64,000 bases of DNA from CAVRUD01 sp963724285 (GTDB lineage Bacteria > Chloroflexota > Chloroflexia > Thermomicrobiales > UBA6265), in contig CAVRUD010000011.1 of NCBI GenBank assembly GCA_963724285.1, forward strand, positions 186,001 to 250,000, given 5' to 3'. Both the position numbers and the translations under genes were made by a program. Numbering within the stretch: position 1 is the stretch's first letter; each line of letters begins with the position of its first letter. Positions 43,969 to 53,390 of this stretch are shown here, piece after piece. Below the pieces are notes generated by a model. That model saw nothing but the letters and a program-made list of their open reading frames with translations. It searched no databases and was not told where the DNA came from.

Positions 43969-44145
43969 CCGATCGCGGCGATGTCAGCGCATTGAGGCGG
44001 AGGCTCGGCGTTGTGCCGGGCCTCCTGGTTGTATTTGGCGCAGGAGCGCAAGGCGAAAGCGGGCAAGATGGCGTAGGCTACCGAACGTCATTGGAGTGCC
44101 GAATTGAGACCGGGGCGTCTGGTCGTCAGGGCGCCCGGAGGATGC

Positions 44146-45240
44146 ATGGATAGCTACTTAGTCGGACGACCGCTCGCCGAGATCGATACCCCTGCCCTCA
44201 TCGTCGACCTCGATGCGATGGAGCACAACATCGCCACCGTGTCGAAGGAGATCGCCTCCCGTGGGGTCGCCTGGCGACCCCACGCCAAGGGCCACAAATG
44301 CCCTGCGATCACCCATCGCCAGATCGCGGCCGGGGCGATCGGCGTGACCTGTGCCAAGCTCGGCGAGGCCGAGGTGATGGCGGCGGCGGGGATCCGCGAC
44401 ATCCTGATTGCCAATCAAGTCGTGGGGCCGATCAAGGCGCGGCGGCTGGCCGGGCTGGCGGCCCAGGCGGACGTGATCGTAGCGGTCGACTCGGCCGAGA
44501 ACGTCGGTGAACTCGATGCCGCCGCCTATGCATTGGGGACCCGGCCACGGGTGGTGATCGAGGTCAACACCGGTATGGAGCGGGCCGGAACCCTGCCAGG
44601 CGAACCCACCGTCCGGCTGGCCGAAAGGGTGGCCAGTGCCAAGGCACTGCGGTTTGCCGGGGTGATGGGCTGGGAAGGACACGCGATGTCCGTGCCCGAT
44701 CCGGCCGGGCGGGCCACGGCGATCGAGAAAGCGGTCGGGTCGCTGACTGCCACAGCCGATGCGGTCCGCGAGTGCGGGATTCCGGTGGAGATCGTCTCCT
44801 GCGGCGGCTCTGGGACCTACCTGACGTCGGTGACCGTCCCGGGCGTGACCGAGGTTCAGGCGGGTGGTGCCACCTTCGGCGATGCCACCTATCGCGACCT
44901 GGGCGTGCCGGTCGAGGCGGCCCTGTCTCTCCTGGTGACGGTGACCAGCCGCCCGGCCGAGAACCGGATCATCGTCGACGCGGGCCGGAAGGCGGTCGAT
45001 CCGTCGAACCGAGTGCCACACGCCGTCGGGCTGGATGCGGTGGCCGGGATGGCCTTCTCGGCGGAGCACGGCACGATCCGGTTGTCGGAGCCGGCCGAAG
45101 CGCCGCGGGTCGGGGACCGGCTCGAGTTTCAGATCGGCTATCACGACCAGTGCGTCCACCTCCACGAGCGGATGTTTGGTTTACGTGACGGAGTGGTGGA
45201 AACGGTGCTGCCGGTGCTGGGGCGGGGGAAGCTGCAGTAG
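44146..45240 (+). CDS. D-threonine aldolase / D-serine dehydratase-like PLP enzyme
   Basis: A 364-residue fold-type-III PLP enzyme. The opening IDTPALIVDLDAMEHNIAT and the PLP lysine in WRPHAKGHKCPAITHRQI define the DSD1/low-specificity D-threonine aldolase family, and VSCGGSGTYL forms the phosphate site. The C-terminal domain has the metal-binding HDQCVHLHERMFG pair. These enzymes cleave D-3-hydroxyamino acids or deaminate D-serine. ATG 44146 has GGAGG just upstream; an earlier in-frame codon at 44104 does not. Confidence 0.87.
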   Translation: MDSYLVGRPLAEIDTPALIVDLDAMEHNIATVSKEIASRGVAWRPHAKGHKCPAITHRQIAAGAIGVTCAKLGEAEVMAAAGIRDILIANQVVGPIKARRLAGLAAQADVIVAVDSAENVGELDAAAYALGTRPRVVIEVNTGMERAGTLPGEPTVRLAERVASAKALRFAGVMGWEGHAMSVPDPAGRATAIEKAVGSLTATADAVRECGIPVEIVSCGGSGTYLTSVTVPGVTEVQAGGATFGDATYRDLGVPVEAALSLLVTVTSRPAENRIIVDAGRKAVDPSNRVPHAVGLDAVAGMAFSAEHGTIRLSEPAEAPRVGDRLEFQIGYHDQCVHLHERMFGLRDGVVETVLPVLGRGKLQ

Positions 45241-45286
45241 TCGTTCACTTCTGCGTGGATCCGGCTTGGCCCCGGCGTCCCGACCG

Positions 45287-45422
45287 GTAGGGGCGGACCG
45301 GTGTGTCCGCCCGGTCCACCCGCCGCGAACGTTGCCCGTGCTGGCGCACCAGATCCAACGCTACGTCGAAGCAAGATTCGTCCCGTCAGGGTTGGCATTC
45401 GGGCGGACACGCCGGTCCGCCC
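45287..45422. repeat. REPIN, 136 bp (one arm degenerate)
   Basis: Left arm 45287-45314 (GTAG plus GGGCGGACCGGTGTGTCC...) and right arm 45400-45422 (CGGGCGGACACGCCGGTCCG...), the right one lacking the CTAC end. They occupy the gap between the PLP enzyme and the MFS gene; nothing else is seen in 45241-45599. Confidence 0.65.
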
Positions 45423-45599
45423 GGACCAGTCGGGACGCCGGGGCCCAGTCGGAACACCTGAGGGATTGCAGGAGTCACGATATGTCGCCGGTGTATGGGA
45501 GCCGATGGCCTCGCCGGGCGGGCGGCAGTAGATGATCGCGCGACGATTGCGGGCCGGGTAGGATACAGCGGTCGTGACAACGGGACCTTGGGAGAGAGG

Positions 45600-46835
45600 A
45601 TGAGCTTCGCACGGTCGATCTGGCGCGGGCTGGGGGTCATGCGCAACCGGGCGTTGTTGACGCTGACGCTCGGGCATTACACGGTCGACATGTACGGGGG
45701 CCTATTGCCTATTCTCTACCCGCTCCTGCGTGATGAGTTCGATCTCAACCTCAAAACCGTCGGCATGGTGTCGCTGGCGTACACCGGGGTGTCGGCGCTG
45801 ACTCAGCCGCTGTTCGGCTGGGTAGCGGACCGGTACGGGACGAAATTCCTCGGGCTAACGTTGGTGTGGACGGCGGTGATGTTCGCGACTATCGGGTTCG
45901 CGCCGACATTTCCCATGCTGCTGGTGATGGCGGCCCTGGCCGGCCTCGGTTCGGCGGCATACCACCCGATGGGAGCGCTGTCCGCCAGTGCGGCGATCCC
46001 GGCGGAGAACCGCAACACCGGCATGTCGTGCTACATCTCCGGCGGTACCCTGGGTGTCGCTTCCGGTCCGTTGCTGGGAGCCGTATTGTTCGGTGTCTTC
46101 GGCGTCCGGGGAACCGCCCTGATGGTGCTCCCAGGCGTGAGCATTGCCACCTGGATGCTGCTGGAGATGCGCCGGGTGGCGCGGGCGCGGCGGGCGGCCG
46201 GCGAGACGGGGACCCGTAAGCGGACGGCTGCGGCTCCGATGCCGATTCCGTGGGTTCCGCTCGGGGCGACCGTCGGGGTCATGATGTTGCGTGCCTGGAC
46301 GATCTTCGGTATCCAGGCGTTCATCCCGAGTTGGTACAAGTCCATGGGGTATGACGCCAGTTTCTACGGCCCGCTCGCGACGACGGTCGTGCTGGCGGGC
46401 GCGGCGGGCAATGTCGGCTGGGGTTCGCTGGCGGACCGGTTCGGCCGGCGGGCAGTGGTGATCATCACGACGGCCGGCACGATTCCGGTCGTTCTCCTCT
46501 TTGCCCAAATGACCGGCCCGATCGCGTTCGTGCTGGCGGCGATGCTCGGCTTTCTGGCGGCTTCGACCGCGCCGCTGATGCTGGTCACGGCCCAGCAGCT
46601 CATGGCGGGCCGGGCGGGCTTTGCCTCTGGCCTTATCCTGGGGTTGGGGTTCGTTACCGGCGCGATAGGGGTGCCGGTGATGGGCGCAATCGGCGATGCC
46701 TACGGGATGCAGGCGGCGATGAGTTCGCAGGCGATCGTGGCCCTGATCACGATCGGGGTTGCCTTCCTGCTGCCCAACGAGCGGCGAATCGTCGAACTCG
46801 GCCACCGCGCCCCGCGGGTGGCGCCGGCGACTTGA
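45600..46835 (+). CDS. MFS transporter (fosmidomycin-resistance Fsr-like)
   Basis: A 411-residue MFS exporter with twelve helices. TLTLGHYTVDMYGGLLPILY and LAYTGVSALTQPLFGWVADRYG are characteristic of the Fsr group; AALAGLGSAAYHPMG and WGSLADRFGRRAVVI follow. Fsr-type proteins efflux fosmidomycin and related compounds, but the group is broad. ATG 45600 follows GGAGAGG. Convergent with the TetR gene. Confidence 0.83.
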   Translation: MSFARSIWRGLGVMRNRALLTLTLGHYTVDMYGGLLPILYPLLRDEFDLNLKTVGMVSLAYTGVSALTQPLFGWVADRYGTKFLGLTLVWTAVMFATIGFAPTFPMLLVMAALAGLGSAAYHPMGALSASAAIPAENRNTGMSCYISGGTLGVASGPLLGAVLFGVFGVRGTALMVLPGVSIATWMLLEMRRVARARRAAGETGTRKRTAAAPMPIPWVPLGATVGVMMLRAWTIFGIQAFIPSWYKSMGYDASFYGPLATTVVLAGAAGNVGWGSLADRFGRRAVVIITTAGTIPVVLLFAQMTGPIAFVLAAMLGFLAASTAPLMLVTAQQLMAGRAGFASGLILGLGFVTGAIGVPVMGAIGDAYGMQAAMSSQAIVALITIGVAFLLPNERRIVELGHRAPRVAPAT

Positions 46836-46876
46836 ACCGAGTCAATCAACGACGCAAGTCCCACTGCGCAGGAGAT

Positions 46877-47581
46877 TCACCGACCCAGACGATTGTCGTC
46901 GCCGTCCGAGACGTCGATCCCAAGCCGACGGGCAAACCACCCGATCTCGGCATCGTACAGATCGTCGGTGGAGTCCTCAAGTTTTTCCATGTGTCCGAAG
47001 AGTTCGAGCGAGATGAGGCCGTGCATGGTGGCCCAGGCGGCGATGGCCGCGTGGCGCACCTCATCTTCCTGGGCAAGGAGACTCGTGTGCCCGCCCTTGA
47101 TTCGATCGAATGTGCCGTCGGTGCGAACGACGGCCCTGGTGATGACGTCCACGAGCTGAATCGTGGCTCGGTAGGCGGCAGGTTGAGTGATCTCAAACGG
47201 AGCGTGGTAGCCGATGATCGGCGTGCCAAAGATGAGTGAGTACTCGGCGCGATGGGCAATGGCCCAGGTTCGATAGGCACGGGCGATGGCGAATAGGCGG
47301 CCGCTCAGGTCGTCGCGCGCGAGGGGCGCGTCCGCGTCGTTGATGGCATCGGCGAGCGAGTCGTAGGCATCGACGATGAGGGCGGTCACGAGGGCGTCGC
47401 GGGAGGGGAAATACCGGTAGATGGCCGGCGCGGTCATGCCCATCTCGCGGGCGATGGCGCGGAGCGAGAGGGAAGCGGCTCCTTCGGACTCCATCAGGGC
47501 GCGGGCGCGGTCCTTGATCTCGGCGGCAGTGTTGATGCGGTTCCGCTCCCGCCGCGACAGCGCTTGAGGGTACTCGGTCAT
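46877..47581 (-). CDS. TetR family transcriptional regulator
   Basis: A 234-residue regulator: N-terminal helix-turn-helix (LSLRAIAREMGMTAPAIYRY FPSRDAL region, about 35-65) and a TetR C-terminal domain with WATMHGLISLELFGHM. ATG 47581 overlaps the cupredoxin stop (ATGA), so the pair is one operon. A 23-bp palindrome upstream of the operon is its likely operator. The ligand is unknown. Confidence 0.86.
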   Translation of the reverse strand: MTEYPQALSRRERNRINTAAEIKDRARALMESEGAASLSLRAIAREMGMTAPAIYRYFPSRDALVTALIVDAYDSLADAINDADAPLARDDLSGRLFAIARAYRTWAIAHRAEYSLIFGTPIIGYHAPFEITQPAAYRATIQLVDVITRAVVRTDGTFDRIKGGHTSLLAQEDEVRHAAIAAWATMHGLISLELFGHMEKLEDSTDDLYDAEIGWFARRLGIDVSDGDDNRLGR

Positions 47582-47946
47582 TGCACGACCACCTCGCCCC
47601 GCATGAAGAAGTGGAGGGTGCACTCGTACGAGTATGTGCCGGGCTCGGTGAACGTGTAGGCGTAGGTACCGCTCGACTGCGTCTCCGATTCGAGGCCGTC
47701 GCCGACGACGTTGTGGTCCTCATCCCCGGACCACGTCCAGGTGACGGTCTGGCCGGCCTCGATTTGGATGGCAGCGGGTTCAAACTCGTTGTCGCGTACG
47801 TCGACCGCGGTAACGCCGGCAACGGGGTCGCCGGGATCGAGTTCACCCTGGACATAGACGGTTCCCGCAATCGCGAGGGCGACGACAATAATCAGTACGG
47901 CGCCGGCCCAAATCCAGAAGCGACGACGGGAAAGCGCCGAAGACAC
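47578..47946 (-). CDS. membrane-anchored cupredoxin (plastocyanin-like)
   Basis: A 122-residue protein with a short basic N-terminus (SALSRRRFWIWAGAV), one transmembrane anchor (LIIVVALAIAGTVYV) and an extracytoplasmic cupredoxin domain. The type-1 copper ligands are complete: His in GDEDHNVVGD and Cys, His, Met in ECTLHFFMRG (CxxHxxM). It would carry single electrons at the outer face of the membrane or bind copper. Placed first in an operon with a TetR regulator, so its level probably responds to that regulator's ligand. Confidence 0.85.
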   Translation of the reverse strand: MSSALSRRRFWIWAGAVLIIVVALAIAGTVYVQGELDPGDPVAGVTAVDVRDNEFEPAAIQIEAGQTVTWTWSGDEDHNVVGDGLESETQSSGTYAYTFTEPGTYSYECTLHFFMRGEVVVQ

Positions 47947-48023
47947 GTGGTGAACCTCCTAAGTGAAGCTTGATCCGCAGGCGATTCGCGCCGCAGACAA
48001 AGGCGCGCGCTCGCGTCTATTAT

Positions 48024-48046
48024 CACCGATAACTAAGTTGTCGGTG
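48024..48046 (-). promoter_or_regulatory. palindromic operator of the cupredoxin-tetR operon
   Basis: CACCGATAAC-TAA-GTTGTCGGTG, a 10-bp inverted repeat with one mismatched pair and a 3-bp centre, 78 bp before the cupredoxin start. On the minus strand its end abuts GATAAT, a good -10 hexamer. The size and position fit a TetR-dimer site blocking the promoter. Confidence 0.6.
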
Positions 48047-48135
48047 TTCAGTCTACAGTCGGGAGTGACTTTTCGCTCATGATCCCGGATCATCAAATGG
48101 CTGGATCGAGAGGGATGTTCGTTAGCGATGCGCAC

Positions 48136-48179
48136 AGCACCGAAGCAGCCGGGGCACTTGCCCCGGCTGCTTCGGTGCT
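48136..48179 (-). terminator. 20-bp hairpin after the sugar ABC operon
   Basis: A perfect 20-bp stem (AGCACCGAAGCAGCCGGGGC and complement) with a 4-nt loop, 51 bp past the stop of the binding-protein gene. It probably ends the minus-strand ABC operon and blocks readthrough; no long U-tract follows. Confidence 0.6.
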
Positions 48180-48229
48180 CATCAAGTCTTCCGGGCGGCG
48201 CGAATGCTTCCGCCCCTTCTCAAAGCGAT

Positions 48230-49360
48230 CTAGAAGTCGAAGTCGTCGATGTTCTCAGCGTTGAACGTGTAGGGTGGGCCGAGGACGACGACACTGCCTT
48301 CGCCCACAGTGTAGGAACCGAGGCGGCCGGCGGTGAAGGTGTCCCCGGGAGCGCCGGTGATCTCGCCGTTGACCAGGGCGATCGCGGCGTAGTACGTCAG
48401 GTAGTAGAGGTCGGTTGGGTTCCAGAGGGCGAATTCCTGGACGGTGCCGTCCTTGATGAACTCGCGCATCTCGTTGGGCAGGCCCAGGCCGGTCAAGGCG
48501 ACATCGGTGCGGCCCTCGTCGCGGAGCGCGGCGGCGGCGTTCTTGATGCCGACCGTGGTCGGGGAGACGATGCCCTTCAGGTCCGGGTAGGCGGTGAGGA
48601 GCTCGATGGTCTTGTCGTAACTCTTCTGGTCCTCGTCATCGCCGTACGCGATCTCGACCAGCTCGATGTTTTCGTAGCCGGGGCGGGTGAGCTCATCCTG
48701 CATGAACTCGATCCAAGTGTTCTGGTTGGTCGCCGTGCTGGCGGCCGAGAGGATGGCAATCTCGCCTTCGCAGCCGATCAGGCGGGCGATATCGCGGATC
48801 TGGTCGCGGCCGATCTCCTCGGAGTTGGCTGAGTTGACGAAGAGGTCGCGGGCGTCCGGGGCGACATCGGAGTCGAAGCTAACGACCTTGATGCCCTGGC
48901 CGCGGGCTTCGTTGAGGGCCGGGGCGAGGGCGTTGGGATCGTTCCCGGAGACGGCGATGGCGGCGACGCCCTGCTGGGTGAGCGTCTGGATGAAGGTCAC
49001 CTGCTCGGCAGCGTTCGGAGTGTCCGGCCCGACCTGCTCGGTGGTGCCGCCCAGCTCACCGGCGGCCTCCTCGGCGCCGCGGAAGTTGGAGGCGAAGTAC
49101 GGGTTGACGACGTCCTTGGGCAAGAAGGCGACGTGGGCTCCGTTCGCGCCCTCGCCAGTGGCGCCTGCCGCCGGCGAGGCGGCTCCCGCGGCATCGGCGG
49201 CGGGTGAGCTCTCCGCGGCGGGTGCATCAGTGGCGCAGTCGGCTCCCTGGGCGCGAGCAACGTTCAGGCGCGGCCCGGAACCAGCCCCGAAGGCGAAGGC
49301 AGGCAGGCAGAGTCCCAGAATGAGGATCAGGCGGATCGGGCTCGCGAGGGTGCGGATCAT
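48230..49360 (-). CDS. sugar ABC transporter substrate-binding protein (RhaS-like)
   Basis: A 376-residue periplasmic-binding-protein type I. After a signal peptide (LILILGLCLPAFAFGAG) and an Ala/Ser/Pro-rich spacer (about 45-70) comes VAFLPKDVVNPYFASNFRGA, VAAIAVSGNDPNALAPALNE, VVSFDSDVAPDARDLFVN and IVSPTTVGIKNAAAALRDEG, matching the rhamnose (RhaS) and AI-2 (LsrB) group. It feeds the two permeases and dual ATPase upstream. A REPIN lies in the 237-bp gap between it and the permease gene. Confidence 0.87.
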   Translation of the reverse strand: MIRTLASPIRLILILGLCLPAFAFGAGSGPRLNVARAQGADCATDAPAAESSPAADAAGAASPAAGATGEGANGAHVAFLPKDVVNPYFASNFRGAEEAAGELGGTTEQVGPDTPNAAEQVTFIQTLTQQGVAAIAVSGNDPNALAPALNEARGQGIKVVSFDSDVAPDARDLFVNSANSEEIGRDQIRDIARLIGCEGEIAILSAASTATNQNTWIEFMQDELTRPGYENIELVEIAYGDDEDQKSYDKTIELLTAYPDLKGIVSPTTVGIKNAAAALRDEGRTDVALTGLGLPNEMREFIKDGTVQEFALWNPTDLYYLTYYAAIALVNGEITGAPGDTFTAGRLGSYTVGEGSVVVLGPPYTFNAENIDDFDF

Positions 49361-49431
49361 CGTTGTCTCCTCCTCAGCGCATATCGTCGGACGCGAACGG
49401 TGCGATAAGCGCGGATTGCCGGTAGATTGTT

Positions 49432-49550
49432 GTAGGGGCGGACCTCCGTGTCCGCCCGGTTGCTAACCACGTGGTTTCGCGTTGGAAACGGCATTTTCAC
49501 ATCGTCGTTTCGCGGTGTGCGGCCGGGCGGACACGGAGGTCCGCCCCTAC
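49432..49550. repeat. REPIN inside an operon, 119 bp
   Basis: Arms 49432-49459 and 49523-49550 are exact reverse complements, GTAG-headed, with a GGGCGGAC...GTCCGCCC hairpin each and the centre CTCC instead of CGCC. It lies between the last permease gene and the binding-protein gene of the same operon, where such structures can act on mRNA stability. Confidence 0.75.
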
Positions 49551-49597
49551 GCCGGTGAGGTTGTTTCGAACTCGGCACCTCCTTTCAGTGCGGCGGG

Positions 49598-50596
49598 TCA
49601 ATCGCCGGCGGCCGGGCGTGGAGCCGATCTGCTCGAACGCCGGAACGCGGCGATGCGACGGGTGATGTTCGGGAGTAGGACGGAGAGGATGAGCAGGCTG
49701 CCGACCGCGATGCTCTGGATTTCGGCATTGGACGAGTTGAGGTTGAGGACGTTGCGCAGGGTGGCGATGACCGCCAGCGACAGGGCAACGCCGAACATGG
49801 TGCCTCGGCCGCCGAAAATGCTGACGCCCCCGAGGAGGACCGCCGCGATCACGTCCAACTCGAAACCGACGGCGTTGTCAGCCCGGGACGATGAGACCCT
49901 GGCGGTGAACATGATGCCCGCTAAGGAGGCGACAACACCAGAGACGACGAAAAGCCACAGCTTCACTCTGGCCACCTGGACCGCCGAGAACCGGGCGGCT
50001 TCGGGGTTCGACCCGATCGCGTAGATCTGTCGGCCGATCCAGGCCCGGTGGAGCACGACGGCAAAGATCGCCAGCAAGGGGAGGAAGACGAGCGTCGTCC
50101 AGGGGAGACGCGTGCCCGAGATCGTGCCGAAGCCGAATTCGGTGAAGTTAGGGGGATAGTCGGAGACGGCGCTATCGCCCAGGATCACGTAGGCCAGGCC
50201 GCGATAGAGGGAGAGCGTGCCAAGCGTTACGACCAACGACGGCAGCCCGAGCCGTGTAACGAAGATGCCATTGAGCAACCCCGCGGCCGCGCCGACAAGT
50301 AACGTGATGGTGATGCAAAGCCAGAGAGGCAGCCCGGCCTCCCAGGTCTTGCCCAGCACGGCGCTGGAAAGGCCGAGGATCGAGGCGACCGAGAGGTCGA
50401 TCTCGCCGGCGATGATGATGAGCGTCATGGGCAGGGCCATAACCGCCTTCTCCATCGACACGCCGGTGATCACGGTCAGGTTGGAGGCTTCGAAGAAGAC
50501 ATCCGACGTCAGCGTGCCGACGATGATCACCGCCAGCAGAAGGGCGGCTAGCAGCGTCTCCCAGCGCATGACGGCGCCGCGCAGGCGGGCGTTCAT
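49598..50596 (-). CDS. sugar ABC transporter permease 2 (RbsC/RhaQ-like)
   Basis: A 332-residue permease of the RbsC family with about ten helices: GEIDLSVASILGLSSAVLG is the usual conserved turn, GLPSLVVTLGTLSLYRGLAY and GGVSIFGGRGTMFG follow. The ATG at 50596 overlaps the preceding permease stop (ATGA). It forms a heterodimer with permease 1; the importer is of the rhamnose/AI-2 class. Confidence 0.88.
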   Translation of the reverse strand: MNARLRGAVMRWETLLAALLLAVIIVGTLTSDVFFEASNLTVITGVSMEKAVMALPMTLIIIAGEIDLSVASILGLSSAVLGKTWEAGLPLWLCITITLLVGAAAGLLNGIFVTRLGLPSLVVTLGTLSLYRGLAYVILGDSAVSDYPPNFTEFGFGTISGTRLPWTTLVFLPLLAIFAVVLHRAWIGRQIYAIGSNPEAARFSAVQVARVKLWLFVVSGVVASLAGIMFTARVSSSRADNAVGFELDVIAAVLLGGVSIFGGRGTMFGVALSLAVIATLRNVLNLNSSNAEIQSIAVGSLLILSVLLPNITRRIAAFRRSSRSAPRPAAGD

Positions 50597-51654
50597 CTTC
50601 GTCGCCTCGCCCGCAGGATCTCCTGGAGCCGCCGGATGATGAGTAGATCGAGGGTCACCGCGATCAGGATGGCGGCGCCGGAGATCGCCTGGAGCCAGAA
50701 GGCATTGAGGCGGAGGATGGTCAGGGCGTTCTGGATCATGCCGAGAAAGATCGCGCCCAGGATAGCGCCGAGGACCGTGCCGGAGCCGCCGAAGATGTTG
50801 ACCCCGCCGAGGACGACGGCGGCGACGACGAGCAGTTCGTAGCCAGTGGCCGCGCGGGCGTCGACCGAAGGAAAGCGCGCCCCCCACAGGATGCCGCCGG
50901 CTGCGGCCAGGGCGCCGCAGGCGACGAAGGCGGAGAAGACGAGCCGGTCTACGGGCAGCCCGGACAGGCGGGCGGCCTCAGGGTTGGACCCGATGGCATA
51001 GAGCTCGCGCCCGGGGCGGGTCGTGCGCAGGAAGTATCCGACGACGAGGGCAGCGCCGCCGGCGATCAGGATTGGGGCCGGGATGCCAAGCGGCCGGGCC
51101 AGGGCGATCTGGCGGAAGTCCGGCGGGACTTCGGACGCGGTAACCAGCTCGCCGCCGCCGATCGCGAAGGTCAGGCCGCGAAAGATGTACAGCGTGCCCA
51201 GGGTGGCGACGATCGCGGGGACGCCGCCGAGGGTGACCAGCGTGCCGTTGACGGCGCCAAGACAGGCGCCGATGAGCAGCCCAACGATCACCGCCAGCCA
51301 GATTGGGAAATCGGGGTTGTCGCGGAAGATGTCGCGGACGACGTACGCGACCAGGCCCACCGTCGAGGCGACCGATAGGTCGACGTTGCGCGTCAAGACC
51401 ACCAGCGTCTGGCCGACGGCGACGACGGCAATGATCGAGACGGAGACCAGGATCTGGCGGATGTTGCCAGTGCTCAGGTAGCGGGGTGCCTGGACGCCGA
51501 CGATGATCGCGACCGCCGCCAGGGCAATGAGCAGGCCGGCCTCGCGGACCCGTCCGACCTGATCGACCAGCCGGCCGGCACCGGACGTGAAACTGCCGCG
51601 GGTGGACGCGGCTTTTGGCGGCAGCATCTGGCTGGGCTGGCTAGGCGCGGCCAT
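50593..51654 (-). CDS. sugar ABC transporter permease 1 (RbsC/RhaP-like)
   Basis: A 353-residue permease, same family as the next gene: NVDLSVASTVGLVAYVVRDI, GGVPAIVATLGTLYIFRGL and GGVNIFGGSGTVLGAILGA are the family landmarks. The N-terminal 35 residues are a cytoplasmic extension. Its start overlaps the ATPase gene end by 14 bp. Confidence 0.88.
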   Translation of the reverse strand: MAAPSQPSQMLPPKAASTRGSFTSGAGRLVDQVGRVREAGLLIALAAVAIIVGVQAPRYLSTGNIRQILVSVSIIAVVAVGQTLVVLTRNVDLSVASTVGLVAYVVRDIFRDNPDFPIWLAVIVGLLIGACLGAVNGTLVTLGGVPAIVATLGTLYIFRGLTFAIGGGELVTASEVPPDFRQIALARPLGIPAPILIAGGAALVVGYFLRTTRPGRELYAIGSNPEAARLSGLPVDRLVFSAFVACGALAAAGGILWGARFPSVDARAATGYELLVVAAVVLGGVNIFGGSGTVLGAILGAIFLGMIQNALTILRLNAFWLQAISGAAILIAVTLDLLIIRRLQEILRARRRR

Positions 51655-53242
51655 CGGCGCCTCCTGGGGCGATTGACGACATGTCTGGCATCGGCATCAG
51701 TGGCTGCTGGCCGGTGGCGGCGAACATCACGTGCTCCTGGGTGGCCTCGGCGCGCGTGAACTCGCCGCTGAGTCGGCCTTCGTGCATGACCAGCACGCGA
51801 TCGGCCATCCCCATGATCTCGAGCAGCTCGCTTGAGATGAGGAGGATCGCCAGGCCCTGGGCGGCGAGGTGGGAGATGGCGCGATGGACCTCCGCCTTCG
51901 AGCCAATGTCGATGCCCCGGGTCGGCTCGTCCAGGATAAGCACCCTGGGGCCGGTCGCCAGCCACTTGGCCAGGACAACCTTCTGCTGATTGCCGCCCGA
52001 GAGCGCTGCCGCGATTTGGTCGACGCTTGGGGTCTTGACCTGGAGACGTTCGGCGTAGCCGGTCGCCAGGGCGCGCTCTTTCCCCCGGTCGAGGATGCCG
52101 AACCGGCTGAGCCGGGGCAGGATCGGCAGGGAGACATTGGCGGAGATCGGGAACCCTAAGACCAACCCTTCGGCGTGGCGATCCTCAGGCACGAAACCGA
52201 TCCCGTAGCGCATGGCGGTCGATGGGGTCGATATGGTGACCGGGTCGCCATCGATCCGGATCTCGCCCGCGGCGCGATCGATGCCAAAGATCGCGCGGGC
52301 GATCTCGCTCCGGCCCGCCCCGACAAGTCCGAACAGCCCGAGTATCTCGCCCGTGCGCAACGAAAAGCTGACATCGCGGAATTCGCCCGGCCGGGTGAGG
52401 CCGACCACTTCGAGCACGGTCTCTCCGATAGCGGCATCTTCCTTGGGAAACAGGGTGTCGAGGCGGCGGCCGACCATGTGGCGAATGGTGGCGTCAATGG
52501 TGAGCTCCGATGCCGCGGCCGTGATGACAAGGCTCCCGTCCCGAAAGACGGTGACACGGTCGGAAAGCGCAAAGATTTCGTCTAGGCGGTGAGAGACGAA
52601 CAGAATCGCGACGCCCTGCGACCTGAGTTGGCGGGCGATCGAGAAGAAACGTTCGACCTCGCGTGCCGAGAGCGATGCCGTCGGTTCGTCCATGACCAGG
52701 ACGCGGGCGTTGAGCGAGAGCGCCTTGGCGATTTCGACCAGTTGCTGATCGGCGACGGAGAGCCCGCGGACAGGTGTGGCGGGCGAGAAGGCGGCGCCCA
52801 GCGGGGCAAGGAGGGCGGCAACCTCACGGGCCATCCGGCGGCGATCGATGCGACCGAGCCTGTCGGTCGGCTGGCGACCCATGAAGATGTTTTCGGCGAC
52901 ATCCAGGTCGGGGTACAGGGTTGGATGCTGGTGGATGACGGCGATGCCGTGGCGGCGCGCGTCGAGCGGTCCGTGCAGGACCAGATCGTGGCCATCCAAC
53001 TGGAAGTCACCTACGTCGGGCTGGTAAATGCCGGCGAGGAGTTTAACCAGGGTGCTCTTGCCGGCGCCGTTCTCGCCGACGAGCGCGTGGACCTCCCCCG
53101 GGAAGAGTGCCAGATCGACGCCGCGCAGGGCCTGGACCGCGCCGAACCGCTTGGCGATGCCGCGCATGGCGACCACCGGCTCCAAGGGGAGCGGAGATAG
53201 TGGCTCTGTCTGGTCAGGCTCAGGAGTGGAGTTCTGGCTCAC
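51641..53242 (-). CDS. sugar ABC transporter ATPase, two nucleotide-binding domains
   Basis: A 533-residue dual ATPase as in RbsA/RhaT. Domain 1: Walker A GENGAGKSTLVK, signature LSVADQQLVEIAKAL, Walker B VLVMDEPTASL. Domain 2: degenerate P-loop GLVGAGRSEIA, signature LSGGNQQKVVLAKWL, Walker B LILDEPTRGIDIGSK. This pattern is normal for the family. First gene of the minus-strand importer operon, divergent from the catabolic operon across a 364-bp control region. Confidence 0.9.
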   Translation of the reverse strand: MSQNSTPEPDQTEPLSPLPLEPVVAMRGIAKRFGAVQALRGVDLALFPGEVHALVGENGAGKSTLVKLLAGIYQPDVGDFQLDGHDLVLHGPLDARRHGIAVIHQHPTLYPDLDVAENIFMGRQPTDRLGRIDRRRMAREVAALLAPLGAAFSPATPVRGLSVADQQLVEIAKALSLNARVLVMDEPTASLSAREVERFFSIARQLRSQGVAILFVSHRLDEIFALSDRVTVFRDGSLVITAAASELTIDATIRHMVGRRLDTLFPKEDAAIGETVLEVVGLTRPGEFRDVSFSLRTGEILGLFGLVGAGRSEIARAIFGIDRAAGEIRIDGDPVTISTPSTAMRYGIGFVPEDRHAEGLVLGFPISANVSLPILPRLSRFGILDRGKERALATGYAERLQVKTPSVDQIAAALSGGNQQKVVLAKWLATGPRVLILDEPTRGIDIGSKAEVHRAISHLAAQGLAILLISSELLEIMGMADRVLVMHEGRLSGEFTRAEATQEHVMFAATGQQPLMPMPDMSSIAPGGADGRA

Positions 53243-53390
53243 GACATCCCCGCCAGGATGGCGCCTCGGCGCGCCGGAATCTGGAAACCGAACCTCGTGG
53301 CCCGCTCGATCGTCGTGGTGGACGGGTGTGCCCGCGCAGAATAGCGAGGCGACCTTCAGTGCGCAAGGGCGGAGTTTTGTCGGTGCCCGC

